The notes beneath the pieces are model-generated. The model did not search any database and was not told the DNA's origin. It saw nothing but the letters and a program-made list of their open reading frames with translations. Made by a program: the position numbers and the translations under genes. From Treponema sp. (lineage in GTDB: Bacteria > Spirochaetota > Spirochaetia > Treponematales > Breznakiellaceae), in contig JAIRRJ010000033.1 of NCBI GenBank assembly GCA_031256035.1, positions 1 through 38,752 on the forward strand: 38,752 bases of DNA, in the 5' to 3' direction. How positions within the stretch are numbered: position 1 is the stretch's first letter; the number at the start of each line of letters is the position of its first letter. Shown here one piece after another: positions 22,441-30,149 of the stretch.

Positions 22441-23174
22441 GTAAACTCCCCTACCTTATCCATCATAAGCGCTGTTGCTACAACGCAGGCGGTTTCCGTG
22501 CGCAGGGCGCGGTTTCCCATTGACAGCCGCAAAAACCCCGCCTGCTTAAACAACGCACGCTCCCTGTCCGACCAGCCCCTCTCAGGGCCGACTGCCAGCA
22601 CCGCAGGCCGGTCTGTGGCGCGAAGGTGCGAAACAGAGCCTTCCGGGTCTGCATTGTCCAGGGCAGCCAACAAGGGGGTACGCCAGCCGCTTTCCCAAGG
22701 GCGCTCTTTCAACCATGTTTCCAGATTATCATACACTGAAAGGGCAGGTACGCAAGTATCCCGCGCCTGAATTGCGCCTTCAATGAGCGCTTCCCGCGCC
22801 CCGCCGTCAGCAAGCAGTTTTGTATCGCGGTAACTTTTTTCCCCAAGGTCAGTTCCCACAAGGTCTATTGCCGATACCCCCATGCTGGAAAGGTCCCGTA
22901 AAAGCCGCCGTATCTGAATTGGACGCACAAACCCGGCGGCCATCCTAATCCGCGCCCTCGGCGGCGGAGGTTCTGACACATTGAGCGATACAAAAATCGA
23001 CCCGTCCAGATTTATCTTTTCAATTCTGCCCGTCCCCTTCATTCCTCCCAGAATCCCCGCCTCGAAGCTGTCGCCAGTTTTTTTATGCAGAACTTTTAAA
23101 AGGTGGATTGTCCTATCGTCCCGTCTTGAAAGGTTATGCCCCAGCTCATATTCTTCCAAAAGGATTATGTTCAT
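22437..23174 (-). CDS. rsmE: 16S rRNA m3U1498 methyltransferase
   Basis: A 245-residue SPOUT-fold enzyme that methylates N3 of U1498 in 16S rRNA. The N-terminal PUA-like part contains NLSRRDDRTIHLLKVLHKKTGD. The C-terminal knot has AVGPERGWSDRERALFKQAG, then LSMGNRALRTETACVVATAL, which are the SAM-binding and dimer motifs of the RsmE family. Length is typical. The ATG has no ribosome binding site, and a TATACT box ends seven bases before it, so the transcript may be leaderless. It is followed with overlap by the HExxH gene. Confidence 0.93.
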   Translation of the reverse strand: MNIILLEEYELGHNLSRRDDRTIHLLKVLHKKTGDSFEAGILGGMKGTGRIEKINLDGSIFVSLNVSEPPPPRARIRMAAGFVRPIQIRRLLRDLSSMGVSAIDLVGTDLGEKSYRDTKLLADGGAREALIEGAIQARDTCVPALSVYDNLETWLKERPWESGWRTPLLAALDNADPEGSVSHLRATDRPAVLAVGPERGWSDRERALFKQAGFLRLSMGNRALRTETACVVATALMMDKVGEFT

Positions 23175-23178
23175 GATT

Positions 23179-23240
23179 CAGAGTATAGCATATACACAAA
23201 AAACTCAAAATATTACCTGGGAATATACTCTGTTTTTGTG
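23179..23240. other. Two interleaved inverted repeats in the rsmE/COG3014 divergent region
   Basis: CAGAGTATA (23179-23187) pairs with TATACTCTG (23224-23232). CACAAAAA (23195-23202) pairs with TTTTTGTG (23233-23240). The arms are ordered A-B-A'-B', so both cannot form a simple nested hairpin, but together they could form a pseudoknot or two alternative operators. The left arm contains the probable -10 box of rsmE on the minus strand. Confidence 0.5.
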
Positions 23241-23260
23241 ATAAAAAAATTAAGCCGACA

Positions 23261-23289
23261 TTGACAAAACTGAAAAAAAGAGATAAATT
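23261..23289 (+). promoter_or_regulatory. Sigma-70-type promoter for the COG3014 gene
   Basis: TTGACA (23261-23266), a 17-base spacer and TAAATT (23284-23289) lie 65 bases upstream of the ATG at 23354, which has an AGGAGG ribosome binding site. A second TTGACA at 23314-23319 lacks a good -10 partner. Confidence 0.55.
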
Positions 23290-23353
23290 AGGAAACATCA
23301 ATCAGTATCAGGTTGACAAATTTTATTTATTTATGATTTTAGGAGGATTGTAA

Positions 23354-24715
23354 ATGAAAAAGGAACATGGCTTTTCAAAGGTCAGTAAAATTGTAATAAG
23401 CGTCTTGGTGATTGCTCTGGCGCTTCTGGCAGTATCCTGCGCAACCAAATCGGATGTGTACAAGGAAATCGATCATGCGGTTGAAGGGAACAATTTTGAT
23501 TCAGCAATTCAGGCAATAATTAATGGGCAGGACGCAAAAAAACCGATTTATCCCGAGAAAAATTCAATAATGCTTTACCTTGACAAAGGAATGCTGGAAC
23601 ATTATGCGGGGAAATACGCAGAATCTTCAACAAGCCTGCAGGAAGCGGAAAGGTTAATTGATGACGCTTATACCAAGAGCGTTTCCGCCGATTTATTCTC
23701 ATACATTGCCAATGACAATACAAAAGAATTTCCCGGTGAAGATTTTGAAAACATTTACCTTAATGTTTTTAACGCATTGAACTACTACAAGAGTGGTAAT
23801 CTTGAAAGCGCTTTGGTAGAGATTCGCAAACTAAGTATGTCCAGCGGCAAGTTGGATATGCTTGTACGCAAGTATGAAGAAGCCGGCAAGAGTTTCGGAG
23901 ACAAGGTAATGGAACAGCTTAACAAAATCGGCTTTACACTCAGTGATGCGCTGCCGCAGCCAGGTGCAATCAATTTTTCAAAATCCGCCCTTGCGCATTA
24001 TCTTTCTGCCCTTTTCTTCCTTGGTGATGGAAATACCGACAGTGCGCGGATAGAGTTTGATCAGGTCCAGGCGGCATTCGACTCCAACAAGAACATTTAT
24101 AAAAACGATGTTCCGAATGCCGTTGCGGATGCGCGTTCTGTTCCCGCAGGAAAAGGCAGGCTTAATGTCATCGGATTTGCCGGATTGTCCCCGGTAAAAG
24201 AAGAAGGGTTATTTGAACAGGTTTGGCCTTTTATGCAGAACGTTGATCTGCAAACCCCGATTTTCAAGCTTCCCGTATTTAAAGACAGGCCAAGCGCAAT
24301 CACCGGTGTGAAACTCACAGTCGGAGATGAATCAGTTGAACTTGAACTGATTGAAGATATGGGAGCGGTTATGAAAGAAACCTTCGCCGCCCGTTTCTCG
24401 AATCTGTTCTTCAAAACCTACATCCGCGTTCTGTTAAAGTATGCCACAGCTGATATTGCAGCGACTCAGTCAGGCGGCGGCAGGCTTGCGGCTTTACTCG
24501 CAAAGAAAGCGCTGGATGCAACCGAAGGCGCCGACATCAGAATGTCGCGGTATCTGCCCAGCAAGGCATATATCGGCGGCATCAATCTTGATCCCGGAAA
24601 CTATACTGCAAGGATTGACTTCATGGCAGGCGGCAGTGTCGCCGCCCACGTGGAGAAGCAAATCGAAGTAAAAGCAGGTACGCTCAATCTGCTTGATGCG
24701 GTCAGCCTGAAGTAA
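23354..24715 (+). CDS. COG3014 family TPR lipoprotein
   Basis: A 453-residue lipoprotein. The signal peptide ends with LLAVSCATK. Residues about 30-230 are TPR-like helices (YPEKNSIMLYLDKGMLEHYAGKYAESSTSLQEAE, split here as two repeats, then NALNYYKSGNLESALVEIRKLS). The C-terminal half is beta-rich and contains GRLNVIGFAGLSPVKEE. This is the COG3014 family, seen next to LpoB/CsgG-type lipoproteins in many Gram-negative bacteria, with unknown function. An LpoB-like gene follows 261 bases later with its own promoter. Confidence 0.82.
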   Translation: MKKEHGFSKVSKIVISVLVIALALLAVSCATKSDVYKEIDHAVEGNNFDSAIQAIINGQDAKKPIYPEKNSIMLYLDKGMLEHYAGKYAESSTSLQEAERLIDDAYTKSVSADLFSYIANDNTKEFPGEDFENIYLNVFNALNYYKSGNLESALVEIRKLSMSSGKLDMLVRKYEEAGKSFGDKVMEQLNKIGFTLSDALPQPGAINFSKSALAHYLSALFFLGDGNTDSARIEFDQVQAAFDSNKNIYKNDVPNAVADARSVPAGKGRLNVIGFAGLSPVKEEGLFEQVWPFMQNVDLQTPIFKLPVFKDRPSAITGVKLTVGDESVELELIEDMGAVMKETFAARFSNLFFKTYIRVLLKYATADIAATQSGGGRLAALLAKKALDATEGADIRMSRYLPSKAYIGGINLDPGNYTARIDFMAGGSVAAHVEKQIEVKAGTLNLLDAVSLK

Positions 24716-24781
24716 GAAAAAGCGGGGGTTATTCGGGATTGTCAACTTTTGTTGCCAGCCCGGACGGCCCCTGTTTTTGGG

Positions 24782-24826
24782 GGTGTCCGAAAAGTTGAAA
24801 ACTTGTTCGGACACCTTCCTTAATTT
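24782..24826. repeat. 45-bp palindromic element, copy 1 (minus orientation)
   Basis: A hairpin at 24782-24815 has arms GGTGTCCGAA/TTCGGACACC and an inner AAGTT/AACTT stem, followed by TTCCTTAATTT. Its reverse complement matches 33833-33877 at 43 of 45 positions. It lies downstream of the COG3014 gene and can act as a terminator. Because homology extends 11 bases beyond the hairpin, it looks like a dispersed element rather than a chance terminator. Confidence 0.75.
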
Positions 24827-24870
24827 AGTTTTTTCGTACCGTTTCAGAATGAAATGGGAGAAAAAACAAG

Positions 24871-24905
24871 GGCTGTTCAAGAAGTAACCGACTTCTTGGA
24901 CAGCC
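24871..24905. terminator. Second strong hairpin after the COG3014 gene
   Basis: GGCTGTTCAAGAAGT (24871-24885) pairs with ACTTCTTGGACAGCC (24891-24905) around AACCG, a 15-base stem with one mismatch. No T tract follows. It ends three bases before the -35 box of the next gene. Its composition resembles the 45-bp element but the sequence differs, so it may be a separate palindromic family. Confidence 0.55.
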
Positions 24906-24907
24906 AC

Positions 24908-24936
24908 TTGACAAAACAATTAAAAAGCGATATATG
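24908..24936 (+). promoter_or_regulatory. Sigma-70-type promoter for the lpoB-like gene
   Basis: TTGACA (24908-24913), a 17-base spacer and TATATG (24931-24936) lie 41 bases before the ATG at 24977, which has AAAGGAGAG upstream. The spacing is canonical. Confidence 0.6.
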
Positions 24937-24976
24937 TGAAGCATAACCTTAAAACATTTTTAAAGGAGAGATAGGC

Positions 24977-25579
24977 ATGAAAAAAATCTTATGCTTAATG
25001 GCGGCGGTTCTTTTTATACTGTCCGCATGCGCCAGCGGACCAAGCGTTTCCAGAGTAGACGCTAGCACTCAAACGGATTTGAGCGGGTATTGGAATGACA
25101 CCGACGTAAAAATCGTCTGTGAAGCGTTGATCAAAGACTGCCTCAGCAGCGCGAGAGTTGATCAGGCAATTAAGGCAAAACGCGGAACACCCAAAGTAAT
25201 CATCGGCAGGTTCAAGAACGAGAGCAGCGAGCACATCGACACTTCCATTATTTCTTCAATAATGGAAACAACGATTTTTAACAGCGGCAAACTGGACTTT
25301 GTCGCCGGCGGCGCTACAAGGGATGAACTTCGTGCGGAACGCCAGGATCAGCAGGCAAATGCCAGCGAAGCGTCCGCCGCCGCGCTGGGTAATGAAACCG
25401 GAGCTGATTTTATGCTCACGGGTTCTGTAAAGGCAATTGTTGACAAAGCCGGAAATGAGACTGTCAGGACTTATTTTGTTACCGCTGAAATGTCAGACAT
25501 TGAGACCAATTCACGTATGTGGATGGGACAAAACAGCGAAATCAAGAAAATAGTCGTAAGGCCGAAGAACAAGCTGTAA
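24977..25579 (+). CDS. lpoB: LpoB-like lipoprotein (penicillin-binding-protein activator family)
   Basis: A 200-residue lipoprotein with signal peptide MKKILCLMAAVLFILSACAS. After a short linker comes DLSGYWNDTDVKIVCEALIKDC, then PKVIIGRFKNESSEHIDT, and LGNETGADFMLTGSV, which are the landmarks of the LpoB/COG3417 domain. In Escherichia coli LpoB activates PBP1b. In treponemes the partner is not established. It is paired with the COG3014 gene upstream, a combination seen in other genomes. A hairpin follows at 25589-25616. Confidence 0.85.
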   Translation: MKKILCLMAAVLFILSACASGPSVSRVDASTQTDLSGYWNDTDVKIVCEALIKDCLSSARVDQAIKAKRGTPKVIIGRFKNESSEHIDTSIISSIMETTIFNSGKLDFVAGGATRDELRAERQDQQANASEASAAALGNETGADFMLTGSVKAIVDKAGNETVRTYFVTAEMSDIETNSRMWMGQNSEIKKIVVRPKNKL

Positions 25580-25588
25580 TCTGATGTT

Positions 25589-25616
25589 TTTTCAAAACTA
25601 ACCCAAGTTTTGAAAA
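25589..25616. terminator. Bidirectional terminator hairpin
   Basis: TTTTCAAAACT (25589-25599) pairs perfectly with AGTTTTGAAAA (25606-25616) around AACCCA. It sits between the convergent lpoB-like and cyclase genes, with A/T runs on both ends as expected for a terminator working in both directions. Confidence 0.65.
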
Positions 25617-25624
25617 TGGGTCAG

Positions 25625-27772
25625 CTACAACGGTAATTCGTAAAAGAAATCGTTTTCGTCATGAAGAGCGCCAATTCTTTTGGCGCTTTTTTTTATATCT
25701 GTAAGCGCCGCGCTCGTAACAAGCGCCCGTGCCTTCAGGCGCACAGTTTTAGACGCCAGTACCTTTGCGCGGACTGCGGCCCTTCCGCTCACGCAAAACC
25801 CCGTTTCTTTTGACCATGAAAAAGAACAAGCCCCGGCATCCACGCCAAAGCGCCATTGATTTTTGTCCGACATTTTTTTTATCAGCTCATACGCTTTGAC
25901 ACTTGCGTCTTTTGCCAAATCAAGAGGAGAGCCGAAACAACAGAGAATTATATCTCCTTCGCAGCCGGCAATAACGGCGCCGGCGTTAAAAATGATCTTC
26001 CTGGCTTCAATATAAAATGTTTTTTTGTGTTTTGCCGCAGTTGTTGGTTTTTCCAGAGCTTCCTTTCTCAACAATTCACAATCCTTAATGGCGATTACAA
26101 CCGCGGAAGCAACTGAGGTTTCAGTAACCAGCGGTTTGCCTGAACGGATTATCCTGCGCAGAATAACAGGAGAAACAGCCTCTCCGTAGGCAATGTGCAA
26201 ACGCCGCGCTTCGGCGCCGGAGATTATTTTTTTACAGCCAAAAATTACAAGCGTTCCCGAAAGAGAAGTTCCAAAGATAATGGACGGATCGAGCCAGTAT
26301 GCGCTAAATGTAAAACTCAAACCGAAAACCGCCGCAGCCAATAAGGATAAAACAAGACCGCAAGAGAAAACCAACAAAGGGCGTAATCTGTGAATTATCA
26401 ATAAAATAATTAACGCCGTGACAATTGAAAAGAAAAACACATACCTAGTGATCACCGGCTTTATACAATTACCCGTAAGCAGCGCATTCGCAAGAAGAGC
26501 GGAATACTCCGCATTGCTATTGCCTGAAACAGTCCCCATTATGCAAAATGAATTAAAGACCTCATCCCTCAAAAAAACATGTATTTCCGTCAATTCACTG
26601 TGCTTTTCGCGCATTACAGAAAAGGAGCCGATCAATTGATCCCGCATATTTGTTAATTTTGCAATTCCCTCTTTACTTAATGATTTTTCACCGGCAATAA
26701 CTTCTTCATAACCTTTAACAAGGTTCATCTCCGCCGGACCATAGAGAAATTCATCAAGGCTTTTCAGGTAATCATTGCGGGACGCTATCCAGTCGCCGCG
26801 CTTTTGCGCATTCCCTTTTCTGAACATTTCTTCGCGGAAGTCAAAAACATAATTGCCAAGAATAACAGGAGAATCATCGGGAGAAGTTTGGGAAAAAGCG
26901 CCAAGTTCATCCGCTTCGATTAAAGCCCGCCGCATGGCGCGGTCTTTTTCTTCATATTCGCGGAACATGGCGATGTCAACACTGCGGAATGCGCCGGGTT
27001 TCCCCGCGATAATATTACCGTCCCTGTCCAGAGGTATATCGATCTCTTTACCGCTAGACATGAGCAGGTATAAAACCTGACCATGTTCCAAAGATTCTAT
27101 CTGCGATGAAGCAAACCTGCTTTCCAGACTTTGGTACACAGGAAGCTTGGCTTCTTCTGGAAGCCTGGCTTCCGGATGAAACGGATTTACACGCCTTAAT
27201 TTCCCGTCTCGATCAAGGCTGTACCTTTCCCCGGAAACAAATAAATTACCGAATACTTCAGCGGAGCGAAAAAGGTATTCATCCCCGTCCGTAAACACGG
27301 AAACCAGCCGATCCCTGCCCTGCTCCGTCAATTCAATGAGCCGCTCTATATACTGAGGCGCCTGCACAGGCGTAACTGAACCCCTCCTGATACCGTCAAA
27401 CAATGTGCGGATATTCGATCCCAGCAAATAGTATTCATCGTGAAATTTTTCGCGTATCTCAGCTTTTGACCCGGTAAAAGAGGAAGAAAAACCTGAAACC
27501 CCCGTTTCAAGAATCAGGCATGAAGCGTCAAACTCGGTCAGCGCAGTCAAGACACAAAAAACATCGCCGCTTTCCGCGCTTTCACTTGTTTTTATTATCA
27601 GTATCTCCCGAGGGACCGGCTGGGGAGCACGTAAATCAAGAAAAAAGTCATAAACCCGCCCCAATTTGGGGCCTGCAAGGTAATAATTCAAAAGAAACAT
27701 CACCCCTGCCGCAACAGCAAAACCAATCAAGAAGATAAAAAAAGACTTTTTCCGGGAAATAAACGCCTGCAC
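25625..27772 (-). CDS. CHASE2-sensor class III nucleotide cyclase-like protein
   Basis: A 715-residue membrane protein starting at GTG. One span lies at about 11-31. A large extracytoplasmic CHASE2-like domain follows (DFFLDLRAPQPVPREILIIK, then later SPVILGNYVFDFREEMF). Two or three spans lie near 440-515, and a C-terminal class III cyclase domain starts near residue 540. The two metal-binding Asp positions seem kept (AIKDCELL and GCEGDIILCCFGSP), but the first motif is far from the usual F-x-D-I, so activity is uncertain. It could make cAMP, or it could be a degenerate sensor. It diverges from uxaC across a shared palindromic site. A cNMP-binding protein at 1175 is a possible receptor, but this is untested. 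Confidence 0.78.
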   Translation of the reverse strand: MQAFISRKKSFFIFLIGFAVAAGVMFLLNYYLAGPKLGRVYDFFLDLRAPQPVPREILIIKTSESAESGDVFCVLTALTEFDASCLILETGVSGFSSSFTGSKAEIREKFHDEYYLLGSNIRTLFDGIRRGSVTPVQAPQYIERLIELTEQGRDRLVSVFTDGDEYLFRSAEVFGNLFVSGERYSLDRDGKLRRVNPFHPEARLPEEAKLPVYQSLESRFASSQIESLEHGQVLYLLMSSGKEIDIPLDRDGNIIAGKPGAFRSVDIAMFREYEEKDRAMRRALIEADELGAFSQTSPDDSPVILGNYVFDFREEMFRKGNAQKRGDWIASRNDYLKSLDEFLYGPAEMNLVKGYEEVIAGEKSLSKEGIAKLTNMRDQLIGSFSVMREKHSELTEIHVFLRDEVFNSFCIMGTVSGNSNAEYSALLANALLTGNCIKPVITRYVFFFSIVTALIILLIIHRLRPLLVFSCGLVLSLLAAAVFGLSFTFSAYWLDPSIIFGTSLSGTLVIFGCKKIISGAEARRLHIAYGEAVSPVILRRIIRSGKPLVTETSVASAVVIAIKDCELLRKEALEKPTTAAKHKKTFYIEARKIIFNAGAVIAGCEGDIILCCFGSPLDLAKDASVKAYELIKKMSDKNQWRFGVDAGACSFSWSKETGFCVSGRAAVRAKVLASKTVRLKARALVTSAALTDIKKSAKRIGALHDENDFFYELPL

Positions 27773-27820
27773 TTACTAAAATTTCGGCATAAGAGACGGT
27801 TAGTTGATAGTATACGAGCC

Positions 27821-27846
27821 TATAATGTGTCTATACAATATAGACA
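27821..27846 (+). promoter_or_regulatory. -10 box and palindromic operator in the uxaC/cyclase divergent region
   Basis: TATAAT (27821-27826) is a perfect -10 box for uxaC with no clear -35. Just after it, arms TGTCTATA and TATAGACA around CAA (27828-27846) form a perfect palindrome covering the expected transcription start. On the other strand TTGTAT (27838-27833) with TATACT 18 bases away could be the cyclase promoter. One repressor bound here could control both genes. No regulator gene of a known uronate family is nearby. Confidence 0.6.
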
Positions 27847-29291
27847 TGGCAAAGCCTTTCATGGACAATGATTTCCTTTTGGGAACACAGACAGCGCGAA
27901 GTTTATTTAATGCGGTAAAAAACGAACCTGTATATGATTACCATTGTCATCTTCCTCTCGCTCAAATAGCAGAGAACAGACAGTTCAAGGACATTGCCGA
28001 AGCGTGGCTGGCGGGGGATCATTATAAATGGCGCATGATGCGCGCTCTTGGTATTGACGAATACTATATCACAGGAGATGCCGGCGGCTATGAAAAATTC
28101 CTTGCATGGGCGCGCACTGTGGAAAATCTGCCGGGGAATCCTCTGTACCATTGGACTCACCTTGAATTGCAGAGATATTTTGAAATATACGAACCGTTAA
28201 CTGAAACAAACGCCGCTGCAATATGGGAGAAGGCAAACGCCCTGCTTCAAAAGAGAGAAATGTCCGTAAAGGGGATATTTGAAAAGTTCAATGTGTACGC
28301 GGTGGGAACAACAGACGACCCGGCGGATTCTCTTGAGCATCATCGCTCAATCGCGGAAGGAAGCGCACCCATCGGCAGGATTGAAACAAAGGTCATCCCC
28401 ACCTTCCGGCCTGACAAGGCGCTGAACATAAATTCAACAGGTTTTGCGGATTATATCGGCTGCCTTTCAAGGGCAAGCGGGATACCGATTGAATCAACAG
28501 AGGACGTTCTTGCCGCCCTTGAAAAACGGCTGGATTTCTTTGCCGCCACAGGCTGCCGCGCATCGGATCATGGTCTTGAATACGCGCCTTTTGCCGACAT
28601 GCCCGGAAGCAAGATAGAAAAATGTTTCAGGGCGGCAATGAAAAGAAAGCCGGTATCTCAAATTGAAGCAGACGCTTATAAAACAAAAATACTTACCAGT
28701 CTGGCTAAACTTTACGCACAGCGCGGTATTGCGATGCAGCTTCACATCGGGGCGCTTCGGAATGTAAACACAAGGTTATTTTTACGCATTGGCGCAGATG
28801 CGGGCATTGACGCGGTTAACGACAGGAGCTTGAGCGGCAATCTTGCAGCGCTCCTTGACCGCATGGAATCGGAAAGTAAATCAGGCGTTCCCAAAACAAT
28901 AATATATTCGGCAAACCCAAGGGATTATTACCCCATCGCGACCATAATGGGCGGCTTTCAGGATAACCGCGGAAAAGAAGAAAATCGCACCGGTATAGAA
29001 GGCAAGATACAGTTCGGCAGCGCGTGGTGGTTCTGCGATCACAAGGACGGCATAGAAGAGCAGATGCGCATTCTTGCCGCCGTGGGAATGCTGCCTGTCT
29101 TTACGGGAATGGTAACAGACAGCCGCAGTTTCCTTTCATACCCGCGGCATGAATACTTCCGCCGCATCCTTTGCAACCTTATCGGTAAATGGGTCGAAAA
29201 CGGAGAGTATCCTTCAAACACAGAGCGGCTTGTAAAAATAGCGCGTGATATTTCTTTTGAAAACGCAAAAAGATATTTTGGCGCTGCCTAG
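27846..29291 (+). CDS. uxaC: Glucuronate isomerase
   Basis: The start is taken as ATG 27846, giving 481 residues (an upstream in-frame TTG at 27804 would place the promoter inside the gene). The enzyme isomerises D-glucuronate to D-fructuronate, and D-galacturonate to D-tagaturonate. Family landmarks are YDYHCHLPL (H33, H35), AIAEAW-like DIAEAWLAGDHYKWRMMRA, VGTTDDPADSLEHH, then FGSAWWFCDHKDGIEEQM near the C-terminus. Length is slightly above the usual 466-470. No other uronate-catabolism gene is in the window. There is no ribosome binding site before the ATG. Confidence 0.95.
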   Translation: MAKPFMDNDFLLGTQTARSLFNAVKNEPVYDYHCHLPLAQIAENRQFKDIAEAWLAGDHYKWRMMRALGIDEYYITGDAGGYEKFLAWARTVENLPGNPLYHWTHLELQRYFEIYEPLTETNAAAIWEKANALLQKREMSVKGIFEKFNVYAVGTTDDPADSLEHHRSIAEGSAPIGRIETKVIPTFRPDKALNINSTGFADYIGCLSRASGIPIESTEDVLAALEKRLDFFAATGCRASDHGLEYAPFADMPGSKIEKCFRAAMKRKPVSQIEADAYKTKILTSLAKLYAQRGIAMQLHIGALRNVNTRLFLRIGADAGIDAVNDRSLSGNLAALLDRMESESKSGVPKTIIYSANPRDYYPIATIMGGFQDNRGKEENRTGIEGKIQFGSAWWFCDHKDGIEEQMRILAAVGMLPVFTGMVTDSRSFLSYPRHEYFRRILCNLIGKWVENGEYPSNTERLVKIARDISFENAKRYFGAA

Positions 29292-29377
29292 ACCAGCGCG
29301 TTGATGTCAGTCAAGTATTCAAGAGGAAAAACCTCCAATTGACAGATGTGAAAAAGGACTATATATTTTCCGTTATT

Positions 29378-29668
29378 TTATACCTGTTTTTCCATTAACC
29401 TGCCGGTAAGATATTTGTGAATGAGGCTGGCAACCAATGTTTGATACGGTATGCCTTCTTCTGCCGCTTTTAGCTTGATACCTTCAAGATCACTTCGGGT
29501 AATACGAATGTTCATTCGCTGATCCTTGGTTAATGTATTGGCTGCTGTTTTGGACAGACTGGTTTTCCATGATGCAAGGTTTTTTACCGGTCTCCATTCA
29601 TTCGTTTCAAGCGATTTCATAAGTTTCTGTTCTTCTCTGTCCAGATATTTGCTATTTGTTTTCGTCAT
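29378..29668 (-). CDS. CopG-type antitoxin, apparently solitary
   Basis: A 96-residue protein of the type annotated as CopG antitoxin (PF12441-like). The C-terminal half, RMNIRITRSDLEGIKLKAAE followed by GIPYQTLVASLIHKYLTGRL, has the ribbon-helix-helix pattern and the diagnostic GIPYQTL. AGGAG lies six bases before the ATG. Such antitoxins normally sit beside a BrnT/RelE-like toxin. None is present in the 480 bases upstream or between this gene and uxaC. It has its own promoter and palindrome (29722-29750), so it is likely expressed, perhaps as a stand-alone repressor. Confidence 0.8.
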   Translation of the reverse strand: MTKTNSKYLDREEQKLMKSLETNEWRPVKNLASWKTSLSKTAANTLTKDQRMNIRITRSDLEGIKLKAAEEGIPYQTLVASLIHKYLTGRLMEKQV

Positions 29669-29721
29669 ACATTACTCCTAAATATTTTTTCGTGTATTTT
29701 CGGCTCGGATAAATGGTTTTC

Positions 29722-29750
29722 AAAATAGCACATTGTGTGCCTTTTGTCAA
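29722..29750 (-). promoter_or_regulatory. Promoter with spacer palindrome for the CopG-type antitoxin
   Basis: On the minus strand TTGACA (29750-29745), a 17-base spacer and TATTTT (29727-29722) form a good sigma-70 promoter. The spacer contains GCACA, three bases, then TGTGC (29728-29740), suited as an operator for a ribbon-helix-helix repressor. Confidence 0.6.
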
Positions 29751-29780
29751 TTTTAGAGATGTACGTTTTTCACTGAAAGG

Positions 29781-29932
29781 GTGCCTGTCACAACATCGTA
29801 AACTTAAGGTTTTTTATCCGCAGATTAGCGCGGATTTTCACGGATTTCCGGGACGTTATTCCTAAAATCCGCGTTAATCCGTGTAATCCGCGGACACTGT
29901 TTTTCTTAAATTTATGATGTTGTGCCTGTCAC
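29781..29932. repeat. Two GTGCCTGTCAC boxes bounding a palindrome
   Basis: GTGCCTGTCAC occurs at 29781-29791 and again at 29922-29932, and a third time at 30117-30127. The first two also carry CAACATC and GATGTTG on their inner sides, so they form a larger imperfect inverted structure around the element at 29817-29894. Such GTGACAGGCAC-type boxes resemble REP sequences in other bacteria, from memory. No transposase of that type is in the window. Confidence 0.55.
29817..29894. repeat. Imperfect palindrome built from CGCGGATT words
   Basis: The left arm has TCCGCAGATTAGCGCGGATT and the right arm has AAAATCCGCG and TTAATCCGTGTAATCCGCGG, so the word CGCGGATT/AATCCGCG is repeated in both orientations, with several possible pairing registers. 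It lies in a 480-base gap without genes. Confidence 0.7.
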
Positions 29933-29944
29933 CCCGCGCCATTC

Positions 29945-30023
29945 ACCACGAACCATCACGAACGCCACGAACCTTTACTCCGAAATCTTCTCTTTGTTCG
30001 TGTTGGTTGGTGTGGTTTGTGGT
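29945..30023. repeat. Imperfect palindrome built from CACGAAC words
   Basis: The left arm is ACCACGAACCATCACGAACG followed by another CACGAAC. The right arm carries GTTCGTG, GTTGGTTGGTGTGG and TTTGTGGT. The two arms pair imperfectly around about 20 bases. It is the second word-type palindrome in the same gap, with a different word. Confidence 0.7.
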
Positions 30024-30086
30024 AAAAATTCTTAAATATACGCCTATGATGTCAGCCACCCTTGCGTATACGCCACATATAGCGCA

Positions 30087-30127
30087 GTGAGCAGGCACCG
30101 GCACTACAGCATTTCAGTGCCTGTCAC
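30087..30127. repeat. REP-like hairpin with GTGCCTGTCAC
   Basis: GTGAgCAGGCAC (30087-30098) pairs with GTGCCTGTCAC (30117-30127) around 18 bases. It lies 20 bases beyond the stop of the minus-strand lipoprotein gene and may act as its terminator. Confidence 0.6.
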
Positions 30128-30149
30128 CACCGCCCACCGCGCTCGCTGT

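Noticed and set aside
29310..29345. Terminator after uxaC (GAGG-AAAAA-CCTC)
   Set aside because: The stem is only four bases and no T tract follows, so it is too weak to call.
29817..30127. CRISPR array
   Set aside because: The repeated units are short words in inverted arrangement without regular spacers, and no cas genes are nearby.
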